Source of the DNA: Streptomyces sp. SID8374
Lineage (GTDB): Bacteria > Actinomycetota > Actinomycetes > Streptomycetales > Streptomycetaceae
Length of the DNA: 64,000 bases
Direction: 5' to 3'
Assembly (NCBI RefSeq): GCF_009865135.1
Contig: NZ_WWGH01000001.1
Location: 2,480,001-2,544,000, forward strand
In this document: in pieces, positions 15,184-23,668 of the stretch
Numbering within the stretch: the first letter of the stretch is position 1
Layout: each line of letters opens with the position of its first letter
Notes under the pieces: generated by a model
Databases searched by the model: none
Told to the model about the DNA's origin: nothing
What the model saw: the letters and a program-made list of their open reading frames with translations, nothing else
Position numbers and translations under genes: made by a program

Positions 15184-16497
15184 ATGTCCGCCCCAGAGAC
15201 CGCCTTGCCCCAGAGACCCGCCGCGCCCCGGCCCGCTCACCGCGACGCCAACGTCCTGCGCTGGCTCGCCGCATACACCGCCTCGCTCATCGGCGACAGC
15301 GTCTACTTCGTCGCCCTCGCCTGGTCGGCCCAGAAGGTCGCCGGGCCCGCCGAGGTCGGCCTGGTCATGGCCGCCGGAGCGGTTCCCCGGGCGCTGCTCA
15401 TGCTGGGCGGCGGCGTGGCGGCCGACCGGTTCGGGGTGCGCCGGATCGTGCTCGGCAGCGACGCCGTGCGGTGCGTCCTCATCCTCGCCGTGGCGGCCGG
15501 GGTCGCCGTCACCGCGCCCGCGGTGTGGATCCTGGTGGCGCTGGCCCTCGCGTTCGGCGTGGTCGACGCGCTGTTCGTCCCGGCCGTCGGGGCCCTCCCG
15601 CCCCGCATCACCGGCCCGGACCAACTGGCCCGCGTGACCGGCATGCGTACGTTGTCGATGCGGGTCAGCCAGATCAGCGGCCCGCCCCTCGGCGGCCTGG
15701 CCATGGGGTTCGGCGGCGCGTCGGCCGCGTTCGCGGTGGCGGGGGTGCTGTTCGCCGTGTCGCTGCCGCTCCTGCTGACCGTACGGCTGCGACCGCCAGG
15801 AGTGCCCGAGCCCGAGCCCGAGGATGCGGCAGACGTACGGGGTGAGGCGGCGCCCGCCCCCGGCACCGCCTGGCAGGACCTCATCGGCGGTCTGTGCCAC
15901 ATCCGCCGCCACCCTCTCATCGGCCCGCTCATCGCGGTCATCGCCCTCTGCGAGCTCGGGCTCACCGGCCCCCTCAACGTCGGCATGGTCCTGCTCAACG
16001 GCGAGCGCGGCTGGGGGCCTTCGGGGTACGGGTGGATCATCAGCGGGTTCGGGGCCGGGGCCACCGTCGGGGCCGTCCTGCTCACCGTCGCCGGACGGCT
16101 CCCCCGGGCCGGGCTGACCCTGGCGGGGACGCTGCTCGTGGGGTGCGCGGGCGCGGCCGGCATCGCCCTGGTCCCCACGCTGCCGCTCGCCGTGGCCGTG
16201 GCCCTCGCCGTGGGCCTGGCCATGGGCATCTGCGGCACCCTGGGCAACGCCCTCGTACAGACCGCCGCCGACCCCGCCTACCTGGGGCGGGTCACCTCGG
16301 TCGTGATGCTCACCTCGGTGGGCCTGGCGCCGCTGACCTACCCGTTGGTCGGGGCGGCCGTCGGGGCGTGGGGGTCCGCGCCGGTCTTCATCGGGTGCGG
16401 GGCGTTCGGGAGCCTCGGGGTGGTCGTCGCGCTGGGCTGCGGGGCGGTGCGGAGGGCCGAGCTGCCGCGATCACGCCCGCGCCCGTCGAAGGCTTGA
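15184..16497 (+). CDS. MFS transporter (EntS/MefA-like drug or siderophore exporter type)
   Basis: A 437-residue protein with about 12 hydrophobic segments and the MFS signature near the first loop (GGGVAADRFGVRRIVLGSD). N-terminal residues 25-60 (WLAAYTASLIGDSVYFVALAWSA in outline) match the MFS_3 class of proton-driven exporters of macrolides, enterobactin and similar compounds. The ATG 15184 follows GAGGAG by 6 nt. It lies 58 nt after the truncated regulator and was probably under its control. Substrate unknown. The C-terminus ends in a basic tail. Confidence 0.8.
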   Translation: MSAPETALPQRPAAPRPAHRDANVLRWLAAYTASLIGDSVYFVALAWSAQKVAGPAEVGLVMAAGAVPRALLMLGGGVAADRFGVRRIVLGSDAVRCVLILAVAAGVAVTAPAVWILVALALAFGVVDALFVPAVGALPPRITGPDQLARVTGMRTLSMRVSQISGPPLGGLAMGFGGASAAFAVAGVLFAVSLPLLLTVRLRPPGVPEPEPEDAADVRGEAAPAPGTAWQDLIGGLCHIRRHPLIGPLIAVIALCELGLTGPLNVGMVLLNGERGWGPSGYGWIISGFGAGATVGAVLLTVAGRLPRAGLTLAGTLLVGCAGAAGIALVPTLPLAVAVALAVGLAMGICGTLGNALVQTAADPAYLGRVTSVVMLTSVGLAPLTYPLVGAAVGAWGSAPVFIGCGAFGSLGVVVALGCGAVRRAELPRSRPRPSKA

Positions 16498-16606
16498 CGA
16501 GGCCCGCCGGGCGGTGCCCCGGCCTGCCGGGTCCAGGGAATTGACCCATGATTCCGGCGTACAAATGCACCCTGCCCCAGGTCGCTTCCGTACCTACGGT
16601 CGTTGC

Positions 16607-17059
16607 ATGACCACGTTCCAGGTACCTCAGCGCATGAACTTCTCCGCCGTCTCCCCCAAGGTCTTCAAGGCCGTCCTCGCCCTCGACGCCGTCGCCCGCG
16701 AAGGGCTCGACCCCGTACTGCTGGAGCTGGTGCAGATCCGCGCCTCGCAGGTCAACCGCTGTGCTTACTGCATCGATTACCACACCTCCGACGCCCGCAA
16801 GGCCGGGGAGTCGGAGGAGCGGATCCACCAGCTCGCCGCTTGGGAGGAGTCGAGTCTCTTCACCGAGAAGGAGCGGGCCGCCCTCGCGCTGACCGAGGCC
16901 GTCACCTTCCTGCCCGAGGGGGTGTCGGACGAGGTGTACGAGGAGTCCGCGCGGCACTTCGAGGAGAAGGAGCTCGCCCAGCTCATCGCGCTCATCTTCA
17001 CCACCAACGCGTGGAACCGGATGAACGTCACCACGCGCAAGACGCCCGGTACCGAGTAG
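16607..17059 (+). CDS. Carboxymuconolactone decarboxylase/AhpD-like protein
   Basis: A 150-residue protein of the AhpD-like alkylhydroperoxidase core. The redox motif is RCAYCIDYH with C52, C55 and H59, and a conserved Glu at 40 precedes it. These proteins reduce peroxides or act as disulfide partners, usually as trimers or hexamers in the cytoplasm. ATG 16607 has no ribosome site, but TACGGT at 16595-16600 lies exactly 6 nt before it, so the mRNA is probably leaderless. This beats the in-frame start 31 codons upstream, whose codons read as non-coding. An MFS gene follows 95 nt downstream. Confidence 0.85.
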   Translation: MTTFQVPQRMNFSAVSPKVFKAVLALDAVAREGLDPVLLELVQIRASQVNRCAYCIDYHTSDARKAGESEERIHQLAAWEESSLFTEKERAALALTEAVTFLPEGVSDEVYEESARHFEEKELAQLIALIFTTNAWNRMNVTTRKTPGTE

Positions 17060-17154
17060 CCGGCCGATCCTCCGCGGGCGGTGGCCGTCGTGTCGGCCGC
17101 CGCCCGCCCCATGTCCGTGGACCGACCTCCGTCCGATGAAGGGCTGATCACGCC

Positions 17155-18360
17155 GTGACCACCGTCGAGACCGGGCTGCCCGGTGCCGCCCCCGGTCGTT
17201 CCCCCGTCAAGGGGTGGCTCGCCGTGCTGGCGGTGACCCTGGGCATCTTCTCCCTGATGACCTCCGAGCTGCTCCCCGTGGGCCTGCTCACCCCCGTCGG
17301 CACCGCCCTCGACGTCTCCGAGGGCACGGCGGGGCTGATGGTGACGGTGCCCGGCCTGGTCGCCGCCGTCTCCGCGCCCGTGGTCACCGTGGCCACCGGG
17401 CGCATCGACCGCCGTATCGTCCTGGTGGTCCTGATCGGCCTGATGGGCGCGGCCAACCTCGCCTCCGCCTTCGCCACCAGCTTCACCGTCGTCCTCATCG
17501 CCCGGTTCCTCATCGGGGTCAGCGTCGGCGGCTTCTGGTCCATCGCGGGTGGCATCGCCCTGCGGCTGGTCCCGGCCAGGCATGTCGCCCGGGCCACCGC
17601 CGTCATCTTCGGCGGGGTGGAGACCGCGTCCGTCCTGGGCGTGCCGACCGGAACGTTCCTGGGGGATCTGAGCAGTTGGCGTACGGCGTTCGCGGCCGTG
17701 GGTGTCCTCGGGATCACCTCCCTGACCTGCATGCTCTTCCTCATGCCGAAGATCCCGGCCGGGCAGTCCCTCACGTTCTCGGCCCTGCCGAAGGTCTTCG
17801 TACGCAACGCCGGGGTCCGGACCGGGATCGCCCTCACCTTCCTGGTCATCACCGGCCACTTCCTGGCGTACACGTTCGTCCGGCCGGTCCTCCAGGGCGA
17901 CGGCGTCGGCGACCGGTCGATCGGTGTGCTGCTGCTGACGTTCGGAGTCGCCGGTATCTGCGGCAACTTCATCGCCGGGGCCCTCATCGCCCGGCGGCTC
18001 CGGCAGTGCGTCATGGGGATCTCGGTGGTCCTCACCTCGGGCATGGTCCTGCTCGCGGTCGTCGGCGCCGGCACCCTCTCCGCGGGCGCCATCCTCGTGC
18101 TGTGGGGCCTGGGTTACGGCGCGGTGCCGGTCACCTTCCAGACCTGGATCCTCGACGCCGCGCCGGATGCCACCGAGGCGGCCACCTCGCTGTACGTCTC
18201 CGCGTTCAACCTGTCCATCGCGCTCGGCGCGCTCCTCGGCGGCTTCGCCGTCGACGGCATCGGCACCACGAGTGTGCTGTGGACCGGCGCCGCCCTGGCC
18301 CTGCTGGCGCTCTTCGTGGTGGGCGGTGCCCGCCGCACCGGGCCGGGGGCCCGGCCGTGA
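17155..18360 (+). CDS. MFS transporter, AraJ/DHA1-type exporter
   Basis: A 401-residue, 12-segment transporter. LMTSELLPVGLLTPV in the first helix, RFLIGVSVGGFWSIAGGIA (helices 4-5) and GVPTGTFLGDLSSWRTAF (after helix 5) are characteristic of the DHA1 drug and sugar efflux branch (AraJ, YdhP, Cmx). It should export small molecules using the proton gradient; the substrate cannot be told. The start is GTG 17155, with AAGGG about 11 nt upstream. It ends 43 nt before the leader peptide of the AlaRS-like gene, in the same direction. Confidence 0.82.
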   Translation: MTTVETGLPGAAPGRSPVKGWLAVLAVTLGIFSLMTSELLPVGLLTPVGTALDVSEGTAGLMVTVPGLVAAVSAPVVTVATGRIDRRIVLVVLIGLMGAANLASAFATSFTVVLIARFLIGVSVGGFWSIAGGIALRLVPARHVARATAVIFGGVETASVLGVPTGTFLGDLSSWRTAFAAVGVLGITSLTCMLFLMPKIPAGQSLTFSALPKVFVRNAGVRTGIALTFLVITGHFLAYTFVRPVLQGDGVGDRSIGVLLLTFGVAGICGNFIAGALIARRLRQCVMGISVVLTSGMVLLAVVGAGTLSAGAILVLWGLGYGAVPVTFQTWILDAAPDATEAATSLYVSAFNLSIALGALLGGFAVDGIGTTSVLWTGAALALLALFVVGGARRTGPGARP

Positions 18361-18403
18361 ATTCGCGTGCCGCGCCGCACCCGGCGGCACTATCGTCACC
18401 CGC

Positions 18404-18472
18404 ATGAACGTCACCGGCCTCAGCACCACCGCGACCGCGCGAGCGACCAGCTCGCCGGTTGCCGCCGCCTGA
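18404..18472 (+). CDS. Alanine-rich leader peptide
   Basis: A 22-codon reading frame, ATG to TGA, encoding MNVTGLSTTATARATSSPV plus three final Ala. Six of 22 codons are Ala: GCG at codons 10, 12 and 14, and GCC at 20, 21 and 22. TATCGT (18391-18396) lies 7 nt before the ATG, so it is probably transcribed leaderless. It precedes a gene for an alanyl-tRNA synthetase core and overlaps foldable RNA segments, as in amino acid attenuators. That it is translated is inferred from position and composition only. Confidence 0.5.
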   Translation: MNVTGLSTTATARATSSPVAAA

Positions 18473-18511
18473 CCTTCCCCCCTCCCCCGGCGACCGGAAA
18501 CGGTCCGCCGG
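18434..18511 (+). promoter_or_regulatory. Possible ribosome-dependent attenuator before the AlaRS-like gene
   Basis: Four segments can form mutually exclusive stems. 1:2 pairs ACCG.GCGAGC (18434-18444) with GCTCGCCGGT (18450-18459). 2:3 pairs CCGGTTGCC (18455-18463) with GGCGACCGG (18489-18497; one G-U). 3:4 pairs CCGGCGACCG (18487-18496) with CGGT.CGCCGG (18501-18511) around a GAAA loop. No T-run follows, so the last stem may act otherwise than as a classic terminator. Confidence 0.45.
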
Positions 18512-18597
18512 TGGTGTCGTGGCCCTCGGGCCCGGCCGGGTGACCGGACGGTCCCGTTCTCCGGTGCCTCCCCGCTGCCATGCGAAGGAGCCACCCC

Positions 18598-19773
18598 ATG
18601 CGTACGGAACAACTGGTCCGCACATGCGTCGAGTTCTACGAGGAACGCGGCCACCGCCGGGTCACCGGATCGACGCTCCTGCCCCCGCCCGGCGACCCCG
18701 TGCTCTTCACCACCTCCGGCATGCACCCGCTCACGCCGTACCTGGAGGGCCGCCCCCATCCGCTGGGCCGGCGGCTCGTCAACGTACAGCGCTGTCTGCG
18801 CACCACGGACCTGGACGAGGTCGGGGACACCACGCACCTGACCGTCTTCGAGATGTTCGGCACCTGGTCGCTGGGCGACTACGAGGGGCCGGCCAGCTTG
18901 GAGTGGGCGTACGGGCTGCTCACCGAGGGGCTGGGCGTCGACCCCCGTCTGCTGTACGCCACCGTCTTCGCCGGGGACGGCCGGACCGGGCCGGACACCG
19001 CCTCCCTTGCGCTGTGGCAGGGGCTCGGTGTGCCCGTCGAACCCACCGTGGAGGACAACTGGTGGCCGAACAGGACCGACGGCACGGTCGGGCCGTGCGG
19101 ACCCGACTCCGAGATCTTCCTGTGGAGCGGTGACGGCCCGCCGCAGTCGACGCCCACCCGCGACGGCCGCTGGGTCGAGGTGTGGAACCACGTGACGATG
19201 ACCCACCGCCGCCTCGGCGACGGCTCCCTCGTCCCTCTGCCCCGGCGCAACGTCGACACCGGGCTCGGCCTGGAGCGGCTGGCCTCGCTGCTCCAGGGCA
19301 AGCCGTCCGTCTTCGCGTGCGATGTCTTCGACCCCTGGCGCCGCCTCGTTCCGGCCCTGTGGGATCTGGACGAGCCCTCGCTGCGCCTGGTCTGCGACCA
19401 CCTGCGCTCGGCCGTCGTGGTCCTGGGCGACGGCGTGCGCCCGGCCAACTCGGGGCGGGGTTATGTGCTGCGCCGGCTGGTACGGCGGGTCCTCACCGTG
19501 CTCTGGCGGGACGACCCCTCACGCGGTTTCGGCGACCTGCCGGAGGAGCTGGTCCGGCACACGCTGGACCACTTCCGGCAGGACACGCCTCCGGGCGATG
19601 TGCTCCGGGTGCTGCGCGAGGAGGAGGACCGGTTCGGCCGGCTCCTGGAGCGCGGGCGGCGGGTGCTCGCCCACGCCCGCTTCCAAGGGCCGCTGACCGA
19701 AGGGGACTTCCACTACCTCCACGACACCCACGGGCTGCCGCGCGAGCTGATCACGAGCCTGCGGGAGGGGTGA
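18598..19773 (+). CDS. Catalytic-core-only alanyl-tRNA synthetase paralogue
   Basis: A 391-residue class II synthetase fragment; full AlaRS has close to 900. It keeps the aminoacylation core: LFTTSGM (37-42 region), motif 2 region QRCLRTTDLDEVG then FEMFGTWSLGDY (65-95), EDNWW and GPCGPDSEIF (152-174), and motif 3 region NVDTGLGLERL (218-228). The tRNA-binding part RGYVLRRLVRRVL and ERG helix follow. It stops at LYDT-like LHDTHGL, before any editing or oligomerisation domain. It could charge tRNA or a carrier with Ala, form Ala-adenylate for another acceptor, or act as an aminoacyl-tRNA sensor. ATG 18598 follows GAAGGAG by 8 nt. An Ala-rich leader peptide lies 125 nt upstream. The housekeeping alaS must be elsewhere. 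Confidence 0.85.
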   Translation: MRTEQLVRTCVEFYEERGHRRVTGSTLLPPPGDPVLFTTSGMHPLTPYLEGRPHPLGRRLVNVQRCLRTTDLDEVGDTTHLTVFEMFGTWSLGDYEGPASLEWAYGLLTEGLGVDPRLLYATVFAGDGRTGPDTASLALWQGLGVPVEPTVEDNWWPNRTDGTVGPCGPDSEIFLWSGDGPPQSTPTRDGRWVEVWNHVTMTHRRLGDGSLVPLPRRNVDTGLGLERLASLLQGKPSVFACDVFDPWRRLVPALWDLDEPSLRLVCDHLRSAVVVLGDGVRPANSGRGYVLRRLVRRVLTVLWRDDPSRGFGDLPEELVRHTLDHFRQDTPPGDVLRVLREEEDRFGRLLERGRRVLAHARFQGPLTEGDFHYLHDTHGLPRELITSLREG

Positions 19774-19800
19774 GGGGGGCGAGGCCGCCCGGACGGCCCC

Positions 19801-20367
19801 TCAGCGGTAGTCGTCCGGGTGGCCCTGCATCCAGGTGTTGATGCCGTCGCGGGTCCCGACGATCTCGGAGAAGTGCTTCTCCAGGTGCGGTGTGGGCCGG
19901 TCCTCGCCCCACGTGGAGAACAGGACCTTCATGTCCGCGAGCGGCTGCTTGAAGTGGCCAGGCCCCTTGGGGTCCGCGCGCATCGCCTCGTCCAGCTCCG
20001 TGAGCTCCTGGATCACCCGCCCGAGGAAGTAGGCGCATTCCCCGGCGCCGGGCGTACAGGTCTCGCCCAGTGTGGCCTGGAGCGTCGCGAAGGCGTCGCG
20101 TACGAGCTCGGGGGCCGGTTCGGCGGGCCCGGTGGGCTCCTCCGTCGCCTCGGCCGCCGCCTGCTCGGCCTGGTCGGCGTTCACCACCGGGTCGGCGGAC
20201 GGCGACACCGTGGCGTAGTCCGCGCGGGGGCCGTCGTCGGTCTGCGCCTGGGAGCAGGAGACCAGGGCGGCCGCCGCCAGTACCACAACTGCCGCGGCCC
20301 GGAGCCCCGTTGCGGTGGTGGCCGTGGTTCTGCGTAGGCCGCTGCGGGCAGTCGTACGTACAGGCAT
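19801..20367 (-). CDS. Putative lipoprotein
   Basis: A 188-residue protein. A basic start, a hydrophobic stretch (LRAAAVVVLAAAALV) and the lipobox LVSC with C38 mark it as a lipoprotein attached outside the membrane. The next 45 residues are Ala/Glu/Pro-rich linker. The folded part (about 85-188) has two Cys (ETCTPGAGECAYF) likely forming a disulfide, and helices. No family recognised. It converges with the AlaRS-like gene, the two stops being 27 nt apart, so no shared control is implied. Confidence 0.7.
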   Translation of the reverse strand: MPVRTTARSGLRRTTATTATGLRAAAVVVLAAAALVSCSQAQTDDGPRADYATVSPSADPVVNADQAEQAAAEATEEPTGPAEPAPELVRDAFATLQATLGETCTPGAGECAYFLGRVIQELTELDEAMRADPKGPGHFKQPLADMKVLFSTWGEDRPTPHLEKHFSEIVGTRDGINTWMQGHPDDYR

Positions 20368-20397
20368 GAGGCCCCCCTTGTGTGATGGGTCCAGACC

Positions 20398-21453
20398 TTA
20401 TCCCGCCCCCACCGGCCCCACCTCCGCCAGGAACGCCGCCAACTCCCTGTACACCGCCGCCGGGTCGTCCAGGTGTACGTCATGCCCGGCGTCGGGCACC
20501 ACGGCGATCCGCGTCCCCGGCCGCCGCTCGGCCATGCGGTCCGCCTCCTGCTGCTTCAGCATCCCCTTTGCGGCCCGCACCACCAGCACCGGGCAGCGCA
20601 CCGCGTCCCACGCGTCCCAGAAGTCGCGGTGGGCGTTCTCCTGGACCGTGGCGACCATGACGTCCCGGTCCACGCGCGGGTGCAGGCCCCCGGGACCCGG
20701 GGCGAGGCCCGCCGCCCAGGCGAGGCCCGCCGCCCAGGCGCGGCCCGCCGCTCCCCCGCCGAAGAACGCGGCCGCCGCCTCCGCGTCGGGGAACGGGACC
20801 GGCCACGAGTCCAGCCAGGCGCCGATGGTCTCCGGCAGCGAGGGGCTAGGGCCTGTCGTCAAACTGCCGTCGTCGCCCGAAGGGCGGCCGCGCGGCGTCT
20901 GGTGCGTGCGATCGCAAGGCGCCGGAATGGCCTCGTAGCGGAGCTACTTGGCCATTTCGGCAACGCCGCGAGCGTGCGTGCCAGGCGTCGCACGGCAGAC
21001 GGCAGTTTGACGACAGGCCCTAGGGCCGTCCGGGCCCGCCTCGATCAGGACCAGGGCGCGCACCAGCTCCGGGTGGGCCGCCGCGGTGAGCAGCGCGGTG
21101 AGCCCGCCCATGGACTGGCCCACCAGGACCAGCCGCCCGGCGGGGAGGCGGAGGGCCCGGGCGACCTGGACCGCGTCCCGCACATGGGCCGCCCGCGAGA
21201 CGTCCCCCGGGCGTCGTGTGCTCGCGCCGCTGCCCCGGGCGTCGAACGCGACCACCCGGTGCGTGGGCGCGAACCCGGCCGCCGGCGCGTCCCATTCACC
21301 GCTGTGGCCCGCCAGGCCGTGCAGCAGGAGCAGAGGCGGGCCGTCGCCGCCGGTGTCGGTGCAGTACAGGCGTACGGGCGGGGCATCGCGCCCACCCGCG
21401 GTCTCGGCGAACTCTGGGACCTCGATCATCGTCGTGGTCGTGCTCGTTGCCAT
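20398..21453 (-). pseudogene. Alpha/beta hydrolase gene interrupted by a MITE
   Basis: The N-terminal part (21453 down to 21024) has the oxyanion segment LLLLHGLAGHSGEWD, FDARGSGAS and nucleophile elbow VGQSMGG. It then runs into foreign sequence and stops at 20944. The C-terminal part resumes at 20845 (SLPETIGAWLDSWP, CPVLVVRAAKG with the acid region, and DAGHDVHLDDP carrying the catalytic His) and ends at TAA 20398. Removing the insert with one CTAG copy restores one frame across the joint (DGP-S-PSLPET), giving an intact hydrolase of about 290 residues. As it stands nucleophile and His are on separate pieces, so the enzyme is inactive. Substrate unknown; proline iminopeptidase-like or lactonase-like enzymes are possible relatives. 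Confidence 0.85.
20846..21023. mobile_element. MITE with 26-bp perfect terminal inverted repeats
   Basis: Ends 20846-20871 and 20998-21023 are exact inverted copies, beginning CTAGGGCCTGTCGTCAAACT. The outer CTAG (20846-20849 and 21020-21023) is probably the target duplication, leaving a 170-bp element. It encodes no transposase, so it is non-autonomous and must have been moved by an IS (IS5- or IS630-like, inferred). Its identical ends suggest recent insertion. Confidence 0.85.
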
Positions 21454-21564
21454 GCGATGCCCCCCTCGTACCCCGTCAGCGGCCGCCCGTCGGTGCGGCC
21501 GGAGCAGAGGTTAGCCTCGGCAGGGACACGGAGACGTGGACGGACGACGTACACGGACACGCAC

Positions 21565-21897
21565 ATGGACACGGAAGCGATGGTGGCGGCGATGGCGAAG
21601 GTTCCGGCAGCGGCGGTGGCGGCGGGCGGGCTCGTCGGAGGGTACGGCGTCGCCCGGTGGACCGGGAAGCGTCCGCTCGGCGGGGTCGCGCTCGCCGCCG
21701 CCGGGTCCCTCGCCGCGTACGAGTGGAACCGTCAGGCCGGTCCGCGTGCGGCCACCGCGCTGACCCTCGCCTACGTCGCCGCCTTCGCCGGGTCGCACCC
21801 GCTCGCCAAGAAGACCGGCGCCTGGCCGGCCGTCTTCGCCGTCGCGGGCGGGGTGGCCGCCGCCTCCTGGGCCGTCACCCGGCGCGCCGCCGTCTGA
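21565..21897 (+). CDS. Small membrane protein
   Basis: A 110-residue protein with about three hydrophobic segments (VAAGGLVGGYGVARW; LGGVALAAAGSLAAY; AALTLAYVAAFAGSH and WPAVFAVAGGVAAASWAV). No family recognised; similar small membrane proteins occur in other streptomycetes. The ATG 21565 is preferred because upstream codons are repetitive GGACACG-type sequence unlike protein. It runs away from the disrupted hydrolase gene and converges with the DUF445 gene at a strong terminator. Confidence 0.6.
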   Translation: MDTEAMVAAMAKVPAAAVAAGGLVGGYGVARWTGKRPLGGVALAAAGSLAAYEWNRQAGPRAATALTLAYVAAFAGSHPLAKKTGAWPAVFAVAGGVAAASWAVTRRAAV

Positions 21898-21975
21898 GGG
21901 TTCTCCAAGAAATCCGCACCGCGTTGAACACCCGACGCGCCGCGCCCGTACTACCGGGCAACTCCCCCGCGTAAG

Positions 21976-22015
21976 CCGGGTGCGTATCCGTACGACAGGA
22001 CGGATACGCACCCGG
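21976..22015. terminator. Bidirectional terminator, 16-bp stem
   Basis: Perfect arms 21976-21991 and 22000-22015 around an 8-nt loop, placed between the convergent small membrane protein and DUF445 genes. Confidence 0.8.
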
Positions 22016-22038
22016 AACCCTCGGCTCCGTGAAGCGGC

Positions 22039-23508
22039 TCAGCCGCCCAGCGCCCGCGACACCGTGTGGATCGCCAGGCCCGCCAGTGCGCCGACCACCG
22101 TGCCGTTGATGCGGATGAACTGAAGGTCGCGGCCGATGTGCGCCTCGATCTTCTTCGACGTCTGGGTCGCGTCCCAGCTCGCCACCGTCTCGCTGATCAG
22201 CGAGGTGATCTCGGCCCGGTACGTCGTGACCACGTACACCGCCGCGTCCTCCAGCCAGCCGTCCAGCTTGCCCTGGAGCCGCTCGTCGCTCGCCAGCTTG
22301 GCGCCCAGCGACATCAGGGACGCCCGGGCCCGCAGGCGGAGTTCGCTGCGCTCGTCCTCGGCGGCCGCGAGGATCATCGTACGGACGGAGGACCACGCCG
22401 AGGCGATGACGTCCTGCACCTCGCCCCGGCCCAGGATCTCCGACTTCAGCCGCTCCACCCGGGCCCGGGTGTCGGCGTCGCTCTGGAGGTCGGCCGCGAA
22501 GTCGGTGAGGAACGTGTCGATGGAGGCGCGCGCCGGGTGGCCCGGCATGTCCCGCATCTCCGTGACGAACCGCAGCAGCTCCTTGTAGACCCGCTCGCCG
22601 ACCCGCTTGTCCACGAACCGGGGCGTCCAGCCCGGCGCCCCGCCCTGCACCGCGTCCATCACCGAGTCGCCGTGCTCCACCAGCCAGTCGTGCGCCCGTA
22701 CGCAGACGAGGTCGACGACCTTGCGGTGGCCGCCGTCCTCCACGACCCGCTCCAGCATCTTGCCGAGGCCGGGGCCGACCTCCGCCGCGTTCGCCCGCCG
22801 GGTGATGGCCTCGCCGACGACCGCCTGGACGTCGGAGTCCCGCAGCACCGTGAGCGCGCCGCGCAGCGCCGTCGCCAACTCGGCGGTGACCCGGTCGGCG
22901 TGGGCCGGCTCCGAAAGCCAGGCGCCGACCCTCCGGCCGACCCCCAGAGCGTGAATTCGGTCACGAATGACGTCTCCGGAGAGAAAGTTTTCGCCGACGA
23001 AGGAACCGAGGGACTGTCCTAGCTGATCCTTCTTGGTGGGAATGATGGCGGTGTGGGGGATGGGCAGGCCGAGCGGGCGCCGGAAGAGCGCCGTCACGGC
23101 GAACCAGTCCGCCAGAGCGCCCACCATCCCCGCCTCGGCAGCCGCCGCAACGTAGCCCGGCCAGCCCTTCACACCTGAGTGCTCAGCCCAGGTGGCCAGG
23201 ACATAGACCAGTGCGACGAGCAGAAGGAGGCCGGTCGCCGTGAGCTTCATGCGCCGTACGCCGCGTTGTTTCTCCTCGTCGGCGGCGGTGTACGCGAACG
23301 AGGCCAGCGGGCCCGGGACTGGCGGGGCGTCCTCGCCGGGGCCCGAAGGGGTCCCGGGCCCTGACCCCTCGCCGGAACCGCCCGCCGCCGTCCCCGGGCC
23401 CAGCGCCTTGCGGGCTTCGGTCCCCGTTCCGGACGCCGGTCCTCCGGAGTCCGGGTCCTGTCCTGACTGCTGCACCGCGTCCTGCTCTCCGGAACCGGTC
23501 GGTCCCAT
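22039..23508 (-). CDS. DUF445 family membrane protein (YjiN-like)
   Basis: A 489-residue protein. After a disordered Gly/Pro-rich start (1-75) comes a membrane segment (LTATGLLLLVALVYVLATW, about 89-107), then AAAEAGMVGALADWFAVTALFRRPLGLPIPHTAI, typical of DUF445. The middle is long helical, and a second hydrophobic segment closes the protein (VVGALAGLAIHTVSRAL). The motif FIRINGTVVGA near the end is also characteristic. The family is membrane-bound and of unknown function. Start ATG 23508 has GGTGGAG just upstream; a longer frame reaching back to 24171 is rejected because it overlaps the esterase gene. Confidence 0.85.
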   Translation of the reverse strand: MGPTGSGEQDAVQQSGQDPDSGGPASGTGTEARKALGPGTAAGGSGEGSGPGTPSGPGEDAPPVPGPLASFAYTAADEEKQRGVRRMKLTATGLLLLVALVYVLATWAEHSGVKGWPGYVAAAAEAGMVGALADWFAVTALFRRPLGLPIPHTAIIPTKKDQLGQSLGSFVGENFLSGDVIRDRIHALGVGRRVGAWLSEPAHADRVTAELATALRGALTVLRDSDVQAVVGEAITRRANAAEVGPGLGKMLERVVEDGGHRKVVDLVCVRAHDWLVEHGDSVMDAVQGGAPGWTPRFVDKRVGERVYKELLRFVTEMRDMPGHPARASIDTFLTDFAADLQSDADTRARVERLKSEILGRGEVQDVIASAWSSVRTMILAAAEDERSELRLRARASLMSLGAKLASDERLQGKLDGWLEDAAVYVVTTYRAEITSLISETVASWDATQTSKKIEAHIGRDLQFIRINGTVVGALAGLAIHTVSRALGG

Positions 23509-23668
23509 GCGCTCCACCCGTCCCACCCGTTCCAGCCGTGCACGTACGCCCCGCCCCCGCGACGTACGCATTGTCCCTACTTCCCCTACTCCCGGGGCGC
23601 ATGTCGAGTTCCCCGCGGCCTGCCGCATCATGGAACCAGCACGATCATCACAAGGAGAAACACCGCAC

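Noticed and set aside
18404..18597. T-box riboswitch before the AlaRS-like gene
   Set aside because: No T-box consensus (AGGGTGGNACCGCG-like) and no specifier loop; the leader peptide pattern fits better.
16777..19401. 874-codon minus-strand frame
   Set aside because: Opposes two MFS genes and the AlaRS-like gene and has Arg/Gly/Asp-rich, family-less sequence. A composition shadow.
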